Assembly: GCA_030747695.1 (NCBI GenBank)
Contig: JASLKG010000001.1
Span: 124,001-188,000 of the forward strand
DNA: 64,000 nucleotides
Direction of reading: 5' to 3'
From: Candidatus Poseidoniaceae archaeon
GTDB lineage: Archaea > Thermoplasmatota > Poseidoniia > Poseidoniales > Poseidoniaceae
Part shown: positions 43,655 through 52,353 of the stretch, one piece after another
How positions within the stretch are numbered: position 1 is the stretch's first letter
Layout of the letters: every line of letters begins with the position of its first letter
Made by a program: the position numbers and the translations under genes
The notes under the pieces: model-generated
The model's database searches: none
The model's input: only the letters and a program-made list of their open reading frames with translations
What the model was told of the DNA's origin: nothing

Positions 43655-44626
43655 ATGCAGGTCGTGGTCCTTGCCGGAGGTGTTGGATCACGCCTTAGGC
43701 CTTGGACAAATACAATTCCAAAGCCATTGTTGCCGATGCTTGATTCTACTTTGCTGGAGAGAGTTGTTGAGGGAATACCAAAAAACTTGGTTGATGAATT
43801 AATAGTTGCAGGCGGATATAAGATTGAAATGATTGAGCAATATTTCCGCAATACTGAAGTAGATTTTGAGGTTACAATAGTTCCAGAAAAAGAGCCGCTA
43901 GGTACAGGAGGTGCTCTTGGGAATTGCAGGGATGTAATTTCAGGAAGGTTTGCATGTTTCAATGGAGATATCGTATCTTCACTAGATGTGGGGGAAATGT
44001 TGAATCAGCACATGAAAATGGGCGTAAAGGGTAGCTTAGCACTGTGGGAAGTAGAAGATCCAACACGATTTGGAATAGTTGGAATTGATTCAGAAAATGT
44101 GATTACACGTTTCAAGGAAAAACCAAGAGTAGATGAAGTATTTTCAAATTTGATTAATGCAGGGTCATATATTCTAGAGGATGAGATATTTGATATTATG
44201 CCTAAGGGTAAGCACAGCCTTGAAAGAGATGTTTTTCCAATGATGGCCAGTGATGGTTTACTCGGTGGATTCCCGTTTGAAGGATATTTTATTGATGCAG
44301 GCACACCGAAGTCTTGGATGGATGCAGTACGCCGCTGTATAGAAGAAAAGAGATTCAATAATGGAACAATTCAGGGAGATTCATGGGTTGAAGATGGAAT
44401 TATATCTGCATCCTCTTCGATGATTAAATCGGGATGTGAAATTTCAGGTAAAGTAAAATCTTCCACTTTGCTACAAGGGGCGAAAATATTAGACAATGCA
44501 ATAGTAGAAAATTGCTTAATTGGTGAAGGAGTTATTGTAGGTAAAGGTTCACAACTTAGAGAAGTAATAGTAGATCATGGCGTAATTGTTCCAGAGGGCC
44601 ATATTCAGACTGGTGGAGTACTATAG
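43655..44626 (+). CDS. Sugar-phosphate nucleotidyltransferase
   Basis: 323 residues from ATG 43655 (MQVVVLAGGVGSRLRPWT). GGVGSRLRP with NTIPKPLLPMLD is the nucleotide-binding signature of glucose-1-phosphate thymidylyl/uridylyl and mannose-1-phosphate guanylyl transferases. ACFNGDIVSSLD (about 100) holds the metal-binding Asp, and FKEKPRVDEVFSNLINAGSY is the sugar-binding region. The C-terminal 90 residues (GCEISGKVKSSTLLQGAKIL) form a left-handed beta-helix of hexapeptide repeats. The nucleotide and sugar cannot be read. A role in glycan or S-layer sugar supply is likely. Confidence 0.88.
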   Translation: MQVVVLAGGVGSRLRPWTNTIPKPLLPMLDSTLLERVVEGIPKNLVDELIVAGGYKIEMIEQYFRNTEVDFEVTIVPEKEPLGTGGALGNCRDVISGRFACFNGDIVSSLDVGEMLNQHMKMGVKGSLALWEVEDPTRFGIVGIDSENVITRFKEKPRVDEVFSNLINAGSYILEDEIFDIMPKGKHSLERDVFPMMASDGLLGGFPFEGYFIDAGTPKSWMDAVRRCIEEKRFNNGTIQGDSWVEDGIISASSSMIKSGCEISGKVKSSTLLQGAKILDNAIVENCLIGEGVIVGKGSQLREVIVDHGVIVPEGHIQTGGVL

Positions 44627-44666
44627 TGCCGTAGGCATCAAGTGTAAGTTCCGTTTCGACAGATAC

Positions 44667-45326
44667 ATGGCAGAGCCACTAGTAGTAGTCAATTTCAAAA
44701 CTTATACTACCGCATTAGGTCTTCAAGCAGAGACTTTGGGTAAGGAGATGGCAGCAGTAATTACAAATGCTAGAATGATTGCAGTTACTAGTGCATTTGA
44801 TCTTTCTAGTGTTTCAAAAATAGATGGTCTTGAAGTTTGGTCACAACATCTTGATCCAGTTGGACAAGGCTCACATACAGGTTGGCTTGAACCTGAAACT
44901 GCTATCCAAAGAGGAGCATCAGGGACAATAATCAATCATGCAGAACACAAAGTCTCTCTTGAACACGTAAAACAATTAATGGAAATGCTTCCTGAAGGTT
45001 TCCCAATTTGTGCTTGTGCTGCAGATGTAGAAGAAGCTCGTAATTTGGCTAAGTTAGGGCCGACCTTCATTGCGGTTGAACCTCCAGAGTTGATTGGAGG
45101 GGATATCTCAGTTACTACTGCAGACCCAACAATTGTTAGTAATACAGTTGATGCAGTTAAAGAAGTAAATCCTGCTGTAAGGGTACTTTGTGGTGCAGGT
45201 GTAAAGAATGGTGCAGATGTTGCAAAAGCGATAGAATTAGGCGCTGAAGGAGTACTTCTAGCCAGTGGCGTAACGAAATCAAATAATCCTTCAGAAGTTT
45301 TAGCAGATTTAGTTTCTTTATTGTGA
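44667..45326 (+). CDS. tpiA: Triosephosphate isomerase (archaeal type)
   Basis: 219 residues from ATG 44667 (MAEPLVVVNFKTYTTA). The ORF track begins inside the previous gene. VVNFKTY gives the substrate-binding Asn and Lys. TIINHAEHKVS (about 88-98) has the catalytic histidine, and AVEPPELIGGDISVT (about 140) has the catalytic glutamate. The compact length of about 220 residues is the archaeal form. It interconverts dihydroxyacetone phosphate and glyceraldehyde 3-phosphate. It follows the nucleotidyltransferase by 40 bases, probably in one transcript. Confidence 0.95.
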   Translation: MAEPLVVVNFKTYTTALGLQAETLGKEMAAVITNARMIAVTSAFDLSSVSKIDGLEVWSQHLDPVGQGSHTGWLEPETAIQRGASGTIINHAEHKVSLEHVKQLMEMLPEGFPICACAADVEEARNLAKLGPTFIAVEPPELIGGDISVTTADPTIVSNTVDAVKEVNPAVRVLCGAGVKNGADVAKAIELGAEGVLLASGVTKSNNPSEVLADLVSLL

Positions 45327-45333
45327 CTGCAAT

Positions 45334-47637
45334 TCAAATTAGTCCAATAGAACTAGCATTTAGTATTGCATCAATTGTCACCCATATCGAAATTGGAATC
45401 AATGCCCAACCTAATGCCTCTGAAAATGGTCCAGAGCCAAATGATCCAAATGCTCTAGAAAGTGGACCTCCCCATGAAGCAACAAATCTGATAATTAGAG
45501 TTAGAATTCCAGCTGTAATAATATGCATTATGAGCATAAGGGGTCCGAAAACCCAGTTGAAACCACCTGTGAGAGTTGCTGCAACAACACCTTGTGTCAA
45601 TAATGCAGGATGAGCTAGCCAGATAAACCAACCTAGCCAGAAACCAATAAGTAAGTCCCTCTCTACATCCTGTACTTCTCGCCATTCTCTGAAATTATTT
45701 GGATAAATAGAATGTAATTTAGACGCGAGATATTTCACCTCAATGGGCGTTCCATTTATTGCAGATCTTAGTGCTGCTGTCATAAACCAAATCAGTAATA
45801 CAAGATCAATCCAAAGTCTGAAATCATTATCAGTAGGAATAAATGAAACGAGCATTGGGATGATATTTGTAATTGTAAAACCAATCCCCCCTGCAACAAT
45901 TATGCTAGCCCAAAGTGAACCAGGCATCAAGGGTTCTTCGGGCGCTTCATACTTTTTCCTAGGTAACGCTACTAGTAGTAGTGCAAGGCCAGGCCCCCAG
46001 AATAAGTCGAGCGTATCAAATATGGATTGTTGGCCTCCATAACCGATTTCTTCTACAGCATCAATCAAATCTTCTGAACTTGAAGTTCCTACAGCATGGT
46101 ATGTAATGTGCCCTGATGAATCAATGATTACAATAGAGTCCGATGCTCCAAGTGGCATTCTGTTTGCAAATCGGTTTTCGCCATCATCTTTCAATATAGG
46201 CCAACTAACATTCAATGATTCTTTGAGGAAGTAAACATCTTCCATTCTTGCATCATCACCTGTAATTATTTGTGCTGCGCTAACGCGCCCATCTAACCGA
46301 TCAACTGCATTTTCAATTTGTGCAGCTTGATCCTTGGCATTACTTGATGCTGGCATTGATATACCAATAATCACAGCTTCTTTACCATCTAATAATTCAT
46401 CCAATGACACAGAACCATTTTCAGATTTATGCAATATGAAAGATGGCGCTCTAGCATCATCTGCAACAATTGCTTCACCTCCTATGTCAGGAATATCTGA
46501 TGCAAGAGGAATCATCAACATGGCCATTACAACTAATGCTGCAATAAGCGGTAAGGGTAGTAAAATACCTTGCCTGATTAGGAAATACAGATAGGCGATG
46601 ACTGAAATGAAACCAGAAATACTTAGCCATAGTTGTGCACTAGCAATTGGCTCATCCTCTCCTTCTACTTCAAAACGAATAATTCCTTCATGGTTACAAT
46701 TCTCTTTCGAAAATTGGCTATCAACTGTTTTCAAGCATATGATTAGAACATTGTCTCCAGTTGGCAAAGGCACTCTTCCAGTGAAGACCTTAGCCTCTCT
46801 ACCCATTTCATCAGTTCTAGTGATGTATGTGCTAGTTGGTGTGAAACCTTCAGGCCTCATATCTTCGTCATATACTCTCTTTTCATCAGGTTCAACAGGG
46901 CCATAAATGTTCATAGTGGTATAATCCTGGTTTAGATCTTCAAAGCCCCATGGCAGAGTTGCGACAAATTGTATGTGTGCCAATCTAGCATCATCTACTG
47001 TAACGCTTGCTTCTGGTGTGAATAGATTGCCTTCTATTGTAATTCCACCACTGTTCTGTTTACTCCCTCCCCAATGGATGTATATCGCATTTGGACAGGC
47101 TGTATTTGCTTCTAAGCTAAATGAAATGATATCTCCTTCTCTTGCAGTTATGTTCATCATTTCAGTTTGAGTAGTCATATTAATTGCATCTGCAGAACCT
47201 TCGTCGATGTAGTCATTTACAGTTCCAACATATGTTGAGTCACCAATTGTCACAGTCGTTGTCACTTCTAAGGGCCACTGCGAGCGACATAATGCTTGAT
47301 TGACTGTTCCTGGCCCTAGGTATGCTGAGACAAAACTCGATATGTTGAATGTGCCACTAAATCCCATTTCTAGGGGAGGCATAGTAAGTGGACCCAAAGA
47401 TCCGGATTGACCAGCCCTTACCATTACAGTACCTTCATCAGTTGCTTCATAATCTCTGGTCAGGTTGACATTATTTCCATCTCCTGAGATGTAAATTCGA
47501 TGTCCTTGTCCTACATTCCATTCTACAAAACCGGGCTCATATGTTTCATCAGCAGCACTAGCTTCGAAAGCGATATCAGAAAGTTGGGGCAATGTCATGC
47601 ACAGGAGTGCAATAAACAGAATTAGACCCCGGCGCAT
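45334..47637 (-). CDS. Large polytopic membrane protein with cysteine-free thioredoxin-like domain
   Basis: 767 residues from ATG 47637. MRRGLILFIALLCMTLPQLS is a signal peptide; the ORF-track start overlaps the upstream gene. About 330 extracytoplasmic beta-rich residues follow, with a few cysteines. Two helices (IASAQLWLSISGFISVIAYL region and LPLPLIAALVVMAMLMIPLA) lead to a domain of about 140 residues resembling TlpA/peroxiredoxin folds: APSFILHKSENGSVSLDELL, AVIIGISMPASSNAKDQ, SIVIIDSSGHITYH. The place of the redox CxxC reads MPASS, so no thiol chemistry is expected. Five or more helices follow. Function unknown; the layout suggests a sensor or scaffold. Confidence 0.65.
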   Translation of the reverse strand: MRRGLILFIALLCMTLPQLSDIAFEASAADETYEPGFVEWNVGQGHRIYISGDGNNVNLTRDYEATDEGTVMVRAGQSGSLGPLTMPPLEMGFSGTFNISSFVSAYLGPGTVNQALCRSQWPLEVTTTVTIGDSTYVGTVNDYIDEGSADAINMTTQTEMMNITAREGDIISFSLEANTACPNAIYIHWGGSKQNSGGITIEGNLFTPEASVTVDDARLAHIQFVATLPWGFEDLNQDYTTMNIYGPVEPDEKRVYDEDMRPEGFTPTSTYITRTDEMGREAKVFTGRVPLPTGDNVLIICLKTVDSQFSKENCNHEGIIRFEVEGEDEPIASAQLWLSISGFISVIAYLYFLIRQGILLPLPLIAALVVMAMLMIPLASDIPDIGGEAIVADDARAPSFILHKSENGSVSLDELLDGKEAVIIGISMPASSNAKDQAAQIENAVDRLDGRVSAAQIITGDDARMEDVYFLKESLNVSWPILKDDGENRFANRMPLGASDSIVIIDSSGHITYHAVGTSSSEDLIDAVEEIGYGGQQSIFDTLDLFWGPGLALLLVALPRKKYEAPEEPLMPGSLWASIIVAGGIGFTITNIIPMLVSFIPTDNDFRLWIDLVLLIWFMTAALRSAINGTPIEVKYLASKLHSIYPNNFREWREVQDVERDLLIGFWLGWFIWLAHPALLTQGVVAATLTGGFNWVFGPLMLIMHIITAGILTLIIRFVASWGGPLSRAFGSFGSGPFSEALGWALIPISIWVTIDAILNASSIGLI

Positions 47638-47672
47638 GTTGTGGGCAGCACATAGGGGTTGATGAATCCACA

Positions 47673-48425
47673 TCATAGATGTGGAGTTCCAAGGTAACAC
47701 CACATTGTTATGATTCCAAACGTAATTGCAGCAGCATTTACTGTGCCTTTATTCATGAAACCTCTGTTCTCCAAAAGAGCACCTAGGACGCTATCAACTT
47801 GGCAACCCAGCCATCCAATTAATGCTACCATGGATGCCAATTCGACATTCATTTCTACAGCAAAAGCAGCAATAGCAATCAGACATGAACCTGCAGCAGC
47901 AGCGAGTTGACCATTTGGCGAAAATCCACCATTAATCCCGGCTTCACATTTTTTCATTGTAGTAATCATACGTACTCTATCATCTAAACATCCGATTTCA
48001 CTTGCGAAAGTATCTGCAGTAGCTACTGCAACAGAAGCTGTGAATACCCATAACCCAGTTTCATGATCATCAAGCAAAAATGCGATTATTGTGACTAATC
48101 CTGGTAAGCCACCATTTGCAACAACATTCCCCCAACTTCTATGTCCATCTATTGACTCGCAAAGACCCTTTTCAGCTTTTTCTTCAAATCTCCATTTTGT
48201 TGCTTTATGCGAGGAACCAAGGAACATGAGTAAAATAACGAGCCAGGTCCAATGCCCTAGAACTCCTACAAGTAATCCTAATGCAGCAGCAGCATAAACA
48301 CCTGTGCGATCTAGTACACGGTATTTTTCTGAAATAATAATCAGTACACCAACAATAGAAGTTGTAACAACTACGTTTCCGGTTTGAAGACCATGCTCCC
48401 AAATCTCCATAGGCTCCAGCAGCAT
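47673..48425 (-). CDS. DUF92/TMEM19 family membrane protein
   Basis: 250 residues, about six membrane helices. VATADTFASEIGCLDDRVRM (about 135-154) followed by KCEAGINGGFSPNGQLAAAA matches the core DUF92 motif 'aDTfaSEiG...k....G.nGgvs..G'. NRGFMNKGTVNAAAI near the C-terminus is the second conserved stretch. Plant VTE6 of this family phosphorylates phytyl phosphate, so a prenyl-phosphate kinase role in isoprenoid recycling is possible but unproven here. The next gene downstream is the large membrane protein, 35 bases away. Confidence 0.85.
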   Translation of the reverse strand: MLLEPMEIWEHGLQTGNVVVTTSIVGVLIIISEKYRVLDRTGVYAAAALGLLVGVLGHWTWLVILLMFLGSSHKATKWRFEEKAEKGLCESIDGHRSWGNVVANGGLPGLVTIIAFLLDDHETGLWVFTASVAVATADTFASEIGCLDDRVRMITTMKKCEAGINGGFSPNGQLAAAAGSCLIAIAAFAVEMNVELASMVALIGWLGCQVDSVLGALLENRGFMNKGTVNAAAITFGIITMWCYLGTPHL

Positions 48426-48493
48426 TTGGATCTTCTCCCCTATTTACTTCCCACGGGAATCAATGCCTATATCTTACCCCTAGTAATGTTTCA

Positions 48494-49906
48494 TTAAGTT
48501 CGTTTGTTGAATTCTATCTGAAAATGCGGAATATGTAGTACTGAAGCCAAAACCTGTCTGGCAATAAACCACAAACCTGAGATTAATATTCCAATCCAAA
48601 CTAAATTGATGATCAAGTGACTAATCAGACTCATATCTTCAGTAATTTTGGAAATAATCCATGAAGAACCATTCCATATTGAATGACCACTAATAGCAAA
48701 CATAATTCCAATTATTGGCTCTTTAGGCAAACTCCATGTCCTCTCAACTGGTTTGTACAACCATCTTTTTAATTTGAGTGAAATTGCGGAATCACTACTA
48801 TTGACATCAACCAATTGTCCACTATTTGAATCAAACACCATCCAATTTTGTTGAATCTGCCTGTTTTCACTATTGATTACCATTCCACGAGTTCGGCAAA
48901 GCCACCATCCTATAGACAATCCTGAAAGACTTGTCCAAAAGGCATGACCTGGTATGGATCCAATACCTCTTATTATGGCAGTTAGAGAATAGGATATAGC
49001 AGCTTCTTCGTTTAGTAATGAGAATAAAATATATTGTAAATTCTCTAACATTGCAAAGCCTAATCCAACTGAAAAACCAATCTGAAAACCTCTTCTTGGT
49101 GAGTCTATAAGTCTGTAGAGTAGTAATACAAAACCTGCCTTGCATAATTCTTCTCCAACTGGTGCACTAATAGCAAGAATTAGTAGCTCCCCTATTGATC
49201 CTGGGCCATGATCAGTAATTCCAATAAAATTCAGAGTTTCAGGGAAAATTAGTGAATTGATAATTATCGCTGGAATGGTTGATAGCATACCTGCAATCAG
49301 CATATTTTCAGCAGCATATCTTGTAGTCATAATTTCTAGATATCTTGTTGAAAAGGCCCACCATGCATGAACTGGCAATGAGAATCCGAATAACCAAGCG
49401 GGGATTCCAATCATTAGTGCTAAAACTACGTATAATGGGTTGCTATTATCCAAAAACACAGGTAATAATCCTAGGAATGAAACTAGTACTGTGACGCCAA
49501 ATACAAACCATAACGTACTTGTTTTGGGAAATTCTACTGGTTCAGAATTCCTGACAAGATGATGTTCAAAGGTTGTGGGAATAGGAGTTTGTAACATTCT
49601 ATTTTTTGTAATCATGTGCTGATTAGATCCTTCTTGATTAGGAGATGCCACCAATATGTGAGTTAATTTCGGACGAGTTACAAATAGATGCAATGCAAGT
49701 AATGGCAATAAACAAATCCCTCCAACTGCTGTCAAAAATGGATCGTTTTCATACAAACCATAAACCACAATTACAAAGAATTGTGTTAACAGGTATAGAA
49801 GAATGACAATACCAAGCATTTTCCATATTACTTTCCATGGAGATGAAGAGCTTGCCAATTTCAAATTAGCAGGGGGAGGGGATAGTGGAGAAATCCCTCT
49901 CTGCAT
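48494..49906 (-). CDS. PrsW-like intramembrane metalloprotease family protein
   Basis: 470 residues with about nine membrane helices. EELCKAGFVLLLYRLIDSPR (about 245-264) has the EExxK-like motif. GFSVGLGFAMLENLQYILFS (about 272-291) carries the second motif (GfgFa..EN), and IPGHAFWTSLSGLSIGWW (about 310) and SGHSIWNGSSW (about 415) give the conserved histidines. This is the CPBP/PrsW pattern of membrane-embedded proteases or related scaffold proteins. The first 130 residues, with two helices, and the inserted polar loop of about 330-395 are extra. Its substrate is unknown. Confidence 0.8.
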   Translation of the reverse strand: MQRGISPLSPPPANLKLASSSSPWKVIWKMLGIVILLYLLTQFFVIVVYGLYENDPFLTAVGGICLLPLLALHLFVTRPKLTHILVASPNQEGSNQHMITKNRMLQTPIPTTFEHHLVRNSEPVEFPKTSTLWFVFGVTVLVSFLGLLPVFLDNSNPLYVVLALMIGIPAWLFGFSLPVHAWWAFSTRYLEIMTTRYAAENMLIAGMLSTIPAIIINSLIFPETLNFIGITDHGPGSIGELLILAISAPVGEELCKAGFVLLLYRLIDSPRRGFQIGFSVGLGFAMLENLQYILFSLLNEEAAISYSLTAIIRGIGSIPGHAFWTSLSGLSIGWWLCRTRGMVINSENRQIQQNWMVFDSNSGQLVDVNSSDSAISLKLKRWLYKPVERTWSLPKEPIIGIMFAISGHSIWNGSSWIISKITEDMSLISHLIINLVWIGILISGLWFIARQVLASVLHIPHFQIEFNKRT

Positions 49907-49953
49907 AATTATTCATAACAGAGACATCATACAAACTTTGAGATAATAATGGT

Positions 49954-50020
49954 CCCGCTCAGTTCGCCCATCAATCGTCACTGAAACAGCAGTCCGCTCT
50001 CAAGCAATCATCATCGCGGG
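49954..50020 (-). ncRNA. Candidate C/D box sRNA (2'-O-methylation guide)
   Basis: The minus strand of this intergenic gap reads CCCGC, one base, box C AUGAUGA (50014-50008), then 45 bases, box D CUGA (49962-49959), then GCGGG. The flanking CCCGC/GCGGG pair perfectly, with the single unpaired base before box C that a kink-turn needs. Internally GUGACGA (49981-49975) can be box C' with one mismatch, leaving exactly 12 bases (UUGAUGGGCGAA) before box D, the usual archaeal guide length; CUGU at 49989-49986 may be D'. The guide is complementary to UUCGCC(C)AU(U)AA-like sequence that I recall from the 23S rRNA A-loop region. Confidence 0.5.
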
Positions 50021-50072
50021 GTTGCTGCTGTCACCGATTACTCATCAATGCACCGATTCAGAATCAATATTT

Positions 50073-51707
50073 CTAGTCATTTAGGAATCCATACGTCCAA
50101 TCATGTGGTGGAGCAAATGTTTCCTTTATCGATCTAGGGCTAACCCATCTTAGTAGGTTTAGAGGGCTCCCAGCCTTATCATTAGTTCCACTTCCTCTTG
50201 CACCACCAAATGGTTGTTGTCCAACAACAGCACCTGTTGGTTTATCGTTAATGTAGAAATTACCCGCACTATATCGTAGTGCACTCATTGCAGTTTCAAT
50301 ATTCACACGATCACTTGCAAAAATAGATCCTGTTAGTGCATATTCTGAAGTTTTGTCACAAACCTCTAGAATACGTTCAAAGTCATCATCTGGATATACA
50401 TGTACTGAAAGTACTGGTCCAAATATTTCTTCAGCCATACTTTCATATCGTGAATCTTCACAAACAATAGTTGTAGGTTCGACAAAGTAGCCAACGGAAT
50501 CATCATAATTTCCTCCAGTTATAATTTCACATCCGGGGTCTTCTTTGGCACGATCAATGTATCCTGCTATGTTATCGAATGATTTTCTATCAATAACCGC
50601 AGACATGAAATTTGTAAAGTCTGTTGGATCACCCATCGTTATTTTGCTTACTTCTTCACAATAATCATCCTTTATTGCTTCCCAAACGCTTTGAGCAACA
50701 TATACTCGACTTGCAGCACTACATTTTTGGCCTTGATATTCGAAACCACCTCTTAGCATAGCAACCAGTAATGCCTTTCTATCACAATCAGGATGTGCAA
50801 CAATGAAATCTTTGCCACCAGTTTCGCCAACAATTCGTGGGTATGAGCGAAGATTTTCTAGGTTATTAGCAACATCCTTCCACATTTTTCTGAACACAGC
50901 AGTAGACCCAGTGAAATGAATTCCTGCTAATTCTGGATGAGAGATACAAATGTCACCAACTAAAGCAGCTCGGCCTGGTATGAAATTGATCACACCAGCT
51001 GGTAAACCAGCATCCATCATTAGTTTCATTAATCTATAGTTCGACACATAGGAGTTCCTTGAAGGCTTCCACACACCAGTATTGCCCATTATTGCCGCAG
51101 AAGAAGGAAGGTTTGCTGCAATACTACTGAAATTGAAAGGTGTAACGCTGAAAACAAATCCTTCTAGAGGTCTAACTTCACTAGAATTCCACATGCTAGA
51201 CGGAGAGACAGGTGGTTGCAGATCTTCGTATATCTGTCTACAATAATCTGAATTAAATCTCCAGAAATCTATGAGTTCGCAAGCAGAATCAATTTCAGCT
51301 TGATGGCATGTCTTTGATTGATTGAGCATAGTTGATGCATTGATTTCAGATCTCCTTGGCCCAGCAAGTAATTCACTTGCCTTGAGGAAAATAGCACAAC
51401 GTGCCTCCCATGGCATAGTTGACCACATCGTGTGTGCAGACAAAGCAGCATCAATAGCAGCATTGACTTCATCTTCTCCTGCCATGTGTACCTTTGCAAT
51501 AACATGAGAATGATTGTGAGGCATTACTTGTTCAACAATATCTCCTGTATAGACTTCTTTTCCATTAATGATGCATGGTATCTCGATTACTTCGTTTTCC
51601 TGACGAGTTAATTCCGCTCTGAGTTCTGTACGTTCTATGCTACCTGGAAGGTATCCTTTGACAGGTTCATTTACAGGGGTAGGTGGAGTCACTACGTTGT
51701 TGACCAT
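50073..51707 (-). CDS. L-glutamate gamma-semialdehyde (1-pyrroline-5-carboxylate) dehydrogenase
   Basis: 544 residues from ATG 51707. GGGGTGA lies three bases upstream; the ORF-track start is poorer. It oxidises proline-derived glutamate semialdehyde to glutamate with NAD. FSVTPFNFSSIAANLPSSAA (about 185-204), VGETGGKDFIVAHPD (catalytic Glu, about 292) and GGFEYQGQKCSAASRVYV (catalytic Cys, about 322) are aldehyde dehydrogenase motifs of the P5CDH (human ALDH4A1) subgroup. GNFYINDKPTGAVVGQQPFG closes the active site. A proline dehydrogenase gene is not in the window. Its ribosome site is in a hairpin (51711). Confidence 0.92.
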   Translation of the reverse strand: MVNNVVTPPTPVNEPVKGYLPGSIERTELRAELTRQENEVIEIPCIINGKEVYTGDIVEQVMPHNHSHVIAKVHMAGEDEVNAAIDAALSAHTMWSTMPWEARCAIFLKASELLAGPRRSEINASTMLNQSKTCHQAEIDSACELIDFWRFNSDYCRQIYEDLQPPVSPSSMWNSSEVRPLEGFVFSVTPFNFSSIAANLPSSAAIMGNTGVWKPSRNSYVSNYRLMKLMMDAGLPAGVINFIPGRAALVGDICISHPELAGIHFTGSTAVFRKMWKDVANNLENLRSYPRIVGETGGKDFIVAHPDCDRKALLVAMLRGGFEYQGQKCSAASRVYVAQSVWEAIKDDYCEEVSKITMGDPTDFTNFMSAVIDRKSFDNIAGYIDRAKEDPGCEIITGGNYDDSVGYFVEPTTIVCEDSRYESMAEEIFGPVLSVHVYPDDDFERILEVCDKTSEYALTGSIFASDRVNIETAMSALRYSAGNFYINDKPTGAVVGQQPFGGARGSGTNDKAGSPLNLLRWVSPRSIKETFAPPHDWTYGFLND

Positions 51708-51710
51708 GTT

Positions 51711-51725
51711 CACCCCGAAGGGGTG
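51711..51725 (-). promoter_or_regulatory. Hairpin whose 3' arm is the ribosome site of the P5C dehydrogenase gene
   Basis: On the minus strand CACCCC-TTC-GGGGTG forms a perfect 6-bp stem whose 3' arm, GGGGTG, is the Shine-Dalgarno-like sequence three bases from the start codon. Formation in the mRNA would hinder initiation. Confidence 0.45.
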
Positions 51726-51797
51726 CCCCTCAAAGAATTGCCTGCACAACTTCAATTTCTTAAAAAAGCATAAATTCACCATTTGTGACAGATAATC

Positions 51798-52316
51798 ATG
51801 GCAAGAGCAGTATTAGGTGCTGGCTGTTTCTGGTGTATCGAAGGAGCATACAAGAATATGCGAGGTATAGATTCAGCATTGCCATCTTATACCGGTGGTT
51901 CAGATCCTAATCCTACATACAAAGCAGTATGTGGAGGAAATACTGGTCACGCAGAGACTGTTGAATTGGTGTTTGATGAATCAGTCATTTCTTATGAAAA
52001 AATAATTGAAGTATTTTTTGCAATACACGATCCAACACAGATGAATCGACAAGGAAACGACATAGGTACTCAATATAGGTCAGCTATTTTCTATGAAAGT
52101 GATAATCAGAAACTAATTGCTGAATCAGTTAGAGATAGATTTAGCAATTATTTTGATAAAGAAATAGTGACCGAGATCACCTATCTGAACAACCACCATA
52201 TTGCCGAAGAGTACCATCATGATTATTTCAACAATAATCCAGGTAATCAATATTGCCAATTTGTAGTTGCACCAAAGTTGTCATCGATAAGACAGAAATT
52301 TTCAGAATTGTATTGA
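51798..52316 (+). CDS. msrA: Peptide methionine-S-sulfoxide reductase MsrA
   Basis: 172 residues. GAGCFWCIEGAYKNMRGI at residues 7-24 contains the catalytic GCFW(C) motif. SYTGGSDPNPTYKAVCGGNTGHAE, here spread over about 34-57, is the family's Y.GG..nP.Y..Vc.g.TGHaE segment, and YRSAIFYES and EEYHHDYF (about 140) follow. It repairs oxidised methionine using thioredoxin. No MsrB domain is fused. It is divergent from the P5C dehydrogenase gene and upstream of the surface esterase gene by 37 bases. Confidence 0.95.
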   Translation: MARAVLGAGCFWCIEGAYKNMRGIDSALPSYTGGSDPNPTYKAVCGGNTGHAETVELVFDESVISYEKIIEVFFAIHDPTQMNRQGNDIGTQYRSAIFYESDNQKLIAESVRDRFSNYFDKEIVTEITYLNNHHIAEEYHHDYFNNNPGNQYCQFVVAPKLSSIRQKFSELY

Positions 52317-52353
52317 TAGTCAAAATCATGTCCTTTGACTTAATCGGTAGCAT

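Noticed and set aside
49954-50072. Second box-C-like TTGATGA upstream of the candidate sRNA
   Set aside because: The first base breaks the consensus and no box D or closing stem follows.
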